Source: Bordetella genomosp. 13 (GTDB lineage: Bacteria > Pseudomonadota > Gammaproteobacteria > Burkholderiales > Burkholderiaceae_B). Taken from it: a DNA stretch of 64,000 nt. The position numbers were made by a program, and so were the translations under genes. Below are positions 61,204 to 64,000 of this stretch, piece by piece. Positions within the stretch are counted from its first letter, which is position 1. Each line of letters begins with the position of its first letter. The stretch spans positions 1-64,000 of the forward strand of contig NZ_VEHL01000014.1 in NCBI RefSeq assembly GCF_007679965.1, in the 5' to 3' direction. The notes under the pieces are model-generated. The model saw nothing but the letters and a program-made list of their open reading frames with translations, searched no databases and was not told where the DNA came from.

Positions 61204-61629
61204 ATGACGAAGATCCTGGTTCCCGTGGACGGTTCGGATTCCGCTCACCGCGCCCTGCAGGAAGCCCTGCGCCTGACGGGCACGGGCGGTGGCGCCACCA
61301 TCCATCTGCTGAACGTCCAGCCCCCCGTCGCATCCGGCCATGCCCGGATGTTCCTCGACAAGTCCGAGATGCAGGCCTACTACGAGGACGAGGCGCGCGA
61401 ACCCCTCGCGCGGGCGGAGTCGGAGCTGGCCGGCGCATCGGTGTCGCATACCAAGGCGGTGCGCGCCGGGCACACGGGCGAAGCCATCGCCGAGTACGCG
61501 AAGGAAGAACACTGCGACTACATCGTGATGGGAACGCGCGGCCTGGGCGAGGTGGCCGGCATGCTGATGGGTTCGGTGGCGCGCAAGGTCGTACACCTGG
61601 CATCGATGCCGGTGATGCTGGTCAAGTAG
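61204..61629 (+). CDS. universal stress protein (UspA family)
   Basis: A 141-residue UspA-fold protein. It starts MTKILVPVDGSDSAHRAL and carries the ATP-binding pattern GTRGLGEVAGMLMGSVA (Gly-2x-Gly-9x-Gly-Ser) at about 119-135, ending in VMLVK. It therefore belongs to the nucleotide-binding type. A GAAGGAGG ribosome site precedes the ATG. It is monocistronic and is followed by the convergent emfourin gene. Confidence 0.93.
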   Translation: MTKILVPVDGSDSAHRALQEALRLTGTGGGATIHLLNVQPPVASGHARMFLDKSEMQAYYEDEAREPLARAESELAGASVSHTKAVRAGHTGEAIAEYAKEEHCDYIVMGTRGLGEVAGMLMGSVARKVVHLASMPVMLVK

Positions 61630-61700
61630 CCTCCCTGCCGGCGACGTGTGCCGGCAGACCGGCAAGTCCTCGGCCCGCCAGCAGGTCCCCGGGGCAAGCC

Positions 61701-62024
61701 TCAGACCGCCCTGCCCGCCTGCGCCTGCTTCCAGGCCTCGGCCAGCAGCGCGGGCAGGCTGGTTTCGGCGATGTCGAACGCGATGTCGCCGGTCCGTCCG
61801 CCGAACAGGATCTCGACGCGGTAGTACCGTCTGTCGCCGCCCGCCAGCGGGCCCGCGCGCGCGGCGGCCTCGCCCAATGCCTCGCACAGCGCCTGGCGGC
61901 GAGCGGGGTCGCAGGCCTGCAGGTCGATGTCCCGCACGCGCGCCAGCGCGGCCACGTAGGCCACGCCGCCTTCGCGGCGCAGGCGGATGCGCGTGGCGCC
62001 GTCCAGCGGCGGCAGCATGATCAT
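61701..62024 (-). CDS. emfourin, inhibitor of M4 (protealysin-like) protease
   Basis: A 107-residue protein with the emfourin pattern RIRLRREGGVAYVAAL near the start and YYRVEILFGGRTGDIAFDIAETSLPALLAEAW near the end. Emfourins are cytoplasmic inhibitors of protealysin-type M4 peptidases and are encoded beside them. Its ATG overlaps the protease stop by 4 bp, so inhibitor and protease are made together. Likely role: keep the intracellular protease in check. Confidence 0.87.
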   Translation of the reverse strand: MIMLPPLDGATRIRLRREGGVAYVAALARVRDIDLQACDPARRQALCEALGEAAARAGPLAGGDRRYYRVEILFGGRTGDIAFDIAETSLPALLAEAWKQAQAGRAV

Positions 62025-63076
62025 GGCAGCACGCCCACGTCGGACCAGGCGCGTTGTACGGCCTCGCGCACCCGCGCGTCGCTGGTCGACGCCACCGTCA
62101 GTTGCGCGAACAGCGCGAAGTCGGCCTGCGGCGGCAGTTGCCCGCCCGTCAGCGCGCGGTACCAGACCTGCCCCGCGGCGTCCCATGCATGGCCGCCCAG
62201 CGTGCGCGCCGCCAGGTAGAACGCGCGGTTGGGAATGCCCGAATTGATGTGCACCCCGCCGTTGTCCTCGTCCGTATCCACGAAATCGCGCATGTGGCCG
62301 GGCTGGGGATCGCGGCCGAGCAGCGGGTCGTCGTAGGCCGTGCCCGGCTCGGCCATCGAGCGCAGCGCGCGCGCATTGACCGCCGCGGTGAACAGTCCGG
62401 TGCCGATCAGCCAGTCGGCCTGCTCGGACGTCTGCCCGGCCGCGTGCTGTCGCACCAGCGAGCCGAACACGTCGCAGAGCGACTCGTTCAGGGCGCCGGC
62501 CTGCCCCTGGTAGACCAGGCCGCCCGAATGGTCGATGACGCCGTGCGTCAACTCGTGCGCCACCACGTCCAGCGCGACCGTGAAGCGGTTGAAGATCTGG
62601 CCGTCGCCATCGCCGAACACCATCTGCGCGCCGTTCCAGAACGCGTTGTCGTAGTCCTCGCCATAGTGCACCGTGCCGACCAGCGGCAGGCCGCGGCCGT
62701 CGATGGAGTCGCGGGCGTGCACGTCGCGGAAGTACTCGTGCACCGCGCCCAGGTGGTCGTACGCTTCGTCCACGGCGGCGTCCGCGCGCGCAGGCTGCCC
62801 TTCCGCGCGCACCAGCCTGCCCGGCAAGGCGGTGGCATTGCCCGCGTCGTGGATGCGGCGCTGCGGACGAGCCGTGGCGCTGGCACGCACCGCGGCGGTC
62901 GCGCCCGCGGGCGCCAAGGCCACGGAAGACGCGCGCAGGCTGACCTGGCGCGCATCCAGGTGCAGCGTGTTGGCGGCACCGGTGGCGGCCCGGCCAGCGC
63001 CCTGGCGGGCCAGCCGGTCCAGCAGATAGGGAGGAACCAGGCAACGCGGCAGGGACTGGGGCGCGATCACTGACAT
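62021..63076 (-). CDS. protealysin-like M4 metalloprotease
   Basis: A 351-residue thermolysin-family protease. The short propeptide contains the protealysin-type PPYLLDRLA (residues 15-23). The active site has HELTH (His174, Glu175, His178), third zinc ligand Glu198 (GALNESLCDVFG) and catalytic His276 (DNGGVHINSGIPNRAFY). There is no signal peptide, as in protealysin/grimelysin of Serratia, so it acts inside the cell or leaves by an unusual route. It overlaps the emfourin gene. Confidence 0.93.
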   Translation of the reverse strand: MSVIAPQSLPRCLVPPYLLDRLARQGAGRAATGAANTLHLDARQVSLRASSVALAPAGATAAVRASATARPQRRIHDAGNATALPGRLVRAEGQPARADAAVDEAYDHLGAVHEYFRDVHARDSIDGRGLPLVGTVHYGEDYDNAFWNGAQMVFGDGDGQIFNRFTVALDVVAHELTHGVIDHSGGLVYQGQAGALNESLCDVFGSLVRQHAAGQTSEQADWLIGTGLFTAAVNARALRSMAEPGTAYDDPLLGRDPQPGHMRDFVDTDEDNGGVHINSGIPNRAFYLAARTLGGHAWDAAGQVWYRALTGGQLPPQADFALFAQLTVASTSDARVREAVQRAWSDVGVLP

Positions 63077-63286
63077 GCAAGCTCCTTTCTACGATGGAAC
63101 ACGAGGACGGACGGCCGCTGGCGGGCCATTCCCGACATGCTGTACCAGGCGGGCCGGATTTGCCATAATGGCGCGCCCGAGCCGCCGTGCCGGGCGGGCG
63201 CCGCGCCCAGGCCATCCGGGCCACTGCGCCAATCACGCGGCGCCCGTACCCATCGATTTCCCAAACGACTACAGCGAGAACAATCC

Positions 63287-63688
63287 ATGAGATCCGACGA
63301 TACCGGCAAACTGATTCTGCGCCTGAGCCTGGGCATTCTCATCCTGCTGCACGGCCTGTCCAAGCTGAGCACCGGCGTCGGCGGCATCGCCGGCATGCTG
63401 TCCTCGCACGGTATCCCCGGCTTCGTCGCCTACTTCGTCTACGTCGGCGAAATCCTGGCGCCGCTGCTGGTCATCCTGGGCATCGCCAGCCGCCTGGGCG
63501 GCCTGATCATCGCCATCAACATGGTCGTGGCCATCATGCTGGCGCACACCAGCCAACTGGGTGGCCTGACCGCCAACGGCGGCTGGGCTTTGGAACTGCA
63601 GGGCATGTTCCTGTTCAGCGCGCTGGCCATCGCCTTCATGGGCGCCGGCCGCTTCGCCCTGGGCGGCGCCAACGGCCGCTGGAACTGA
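63287..63688 (+). CDS. DoxX family membrane protein
   Basis: A 133-residue, four-helix protein: LILRLSLGILILLHGLSKL, VAYFVYVGEILAPLLVILGIASRLGGLIIAINMVVAIML and MFLFSALAIAFMGAGRFALGG. DoxX proteins are membrane redox- or quinone-related, often linked to oxidative stress defence. The ATG at 63287 matches the family; longer frame extensions are not conserved. It is divergent from the M4 protease gene. Confidence 0.88.
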   Translation: MRSDDTGKLILRLSLGILILLHGLSKLSTGVGGIAGMLSSHGIPGFVAYFVYVGEILAPLLVILGIASRLGGLIIAINMVVAIMLAHTSQLGGLTANGGWALELQGMFLFSALAIAFMGAGRFALGGANGRWN

Positions 63689-63693
63689 TGTCC

Positions 63694-63741
63694 GCCGGCC
63701 CTGCGGCCGGCTGTTGCTCGCGGGGTCGCTAAGGCGGCCCC
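63694..63741. terminator. tandem hairpins between doxX and the partial minus-strand gene
   Basis: GCCGGCC (63694-63700) pairs with GGCCGGC (63705-63711), loop CTGC. A second stem, GGGGTCGC (63722-63729) with GCGGCCCC (63734-63741), has one G-U pair and loop TAAG, and is followed by GTTT. Placed between convergent genes, these probably end transcription from both sides. Confidence 0.55.
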
Positions 63742-63790
63742 GTTTGCATGGCCGGTCGTCATCGGCGCGTTGCGCATGCCGCATGCGCCG

Positions 63791-64000
63791 CTAGCGTCCG
63801 TACGGGGACGAACCCGTGGACGAACCCCCGCGCGGCGCGGGCGCCATGGGGGCCGCCGGCGCGGGCGTATAGGACGGCCGGGCGCTGGGTAGCCCCGCCG
63901 ACGGAGCGGACGGCTGGCTGGGCCGTGACGGCAGCGTCGGCGCACTGGGCCGCGATGGTTGCACCGGCACGGCGGGCGGCGGCTGGTAGCGCAGCGCACC
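63791..64000 (-). CDS. C-terminal end of a proline-rich protein (partial at window edge)
   Basis: The last 69 residues of a minus-strand gene whose start is beyond the window; stop TAG at 63791-63793. The visible part is rich in Pro, Ser and Ala in short irregular units (VQPSRPSAPTLPSRPSQP) and ends GGSSTGSSPYGR. This looks like a flexible tail of an exported or envelope protein. No domain can be named from this piece. Confidence 0.65.
   Translation of the reverse strand, partial: GALRYQPPPAVPVQPSRPSAPTLPSRPSQPSAPSAGLPSARPSYTPAPAAPMAPAPRGGSSTGSSPYGR

Noticed and set aside
1..64000. CRISPR arrays, tRNA or rRNA genes, insertion sequences
   Set aside because: I looked for regular spaced repeats, tRNA-like cloverleaf ends and transposase frames with terminal repeats and saw none.

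Overview
This is GC-rich DNA with the gene content of a beta-proteobacterium of the Alcaligenaceae, most likely Bordetella or Achromobacter. The clues are six tctC/Bug-type periplasmic binding proteins without their permeases, many LysR regulators next to catabolic genes, a nicotinate (nic) cluster, a cyoABCD quinol oxidase with SURF1, and beta-proteobacterial DUF4148 and DoxX proteins. I could not run a database search, so the genus is an inference.

Layout. 0-2 kb: end of a nicotinate-degradation cluster (nicD end, nicX, nicF). 2.1-4.6 kb: a tyrosine recombinase and a divergent KfrA-like coiled-coil DNA-binding protein, sharing an AT-rich region with two dyads. 4.6-13.1 kb: a minus-strand, six-gene operon in which every junction is an ATGA overlap. 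It encodes hydantoinase A and B, a ThDP enzyme and a three-part opine/HCN-type oxidase. A LysR gene and a divergent Bug gene follow (13.2-15.3 kb). 15.3-20.1 kb: SURF1 and cyoDCBA. 20.3-25.5 kb: MFS transporter, LemA, a DUF2207 membrane protein, a degenerate ABC ATPase and a DUF4148 protein. 25.8-35.9 kb: LysR, a lipoprotein gamma-glutamyltransferase, AlaE, an MFS remnant, membrane proteins, two SDR proteins, an ABC binding protein and a hydrolase. 36.0-38.7 kb: arsenic operon arsR-MFS-arsC-arsH.

At 38745-38772 lies a 28-bp sequence that matches the chromosomal dif site of E. coli at 23 of 28 positions, including the full GCATAATGTATATTATGT core. FtsK-orienting octamers (GGGNAGGG) found by eye switch strand at this point. 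The window therefore probably contains the replication terminus and chromosome-dimer resolution site.

38.8-51.8 kb: catabolic modules built from LysR, Bug, TauD-type dioxygenase, a two-subunit ThDP decarboxylase, class II aldolase and 2-hydroxyacid dehydrogenase, plus a DUF4258/DUF2283 pair. 51.9-59.2 kb: a module that looks like one regulon. A central iclR gene is flanked by two nearly identical 43-bp elements in opposite orientation. One sits before an M19 dipeptidase-Bug pair, the other before an FAD oxidoreductase-Bug-gamma-glutamyltransferase operon. The module suggests regulated uptake and breakdown of a gamma-glutamyl or dipeptide-like compound. 59.2-64 kb: mnmH, a small membrane protein, a universal stress protein, a protealysin-like M4 protease with its emfourin inhibitor, DoxX, and the end of a proline-rich protein.

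No tRNA, rRNA, CRISPR array or insertion sequence was seen.
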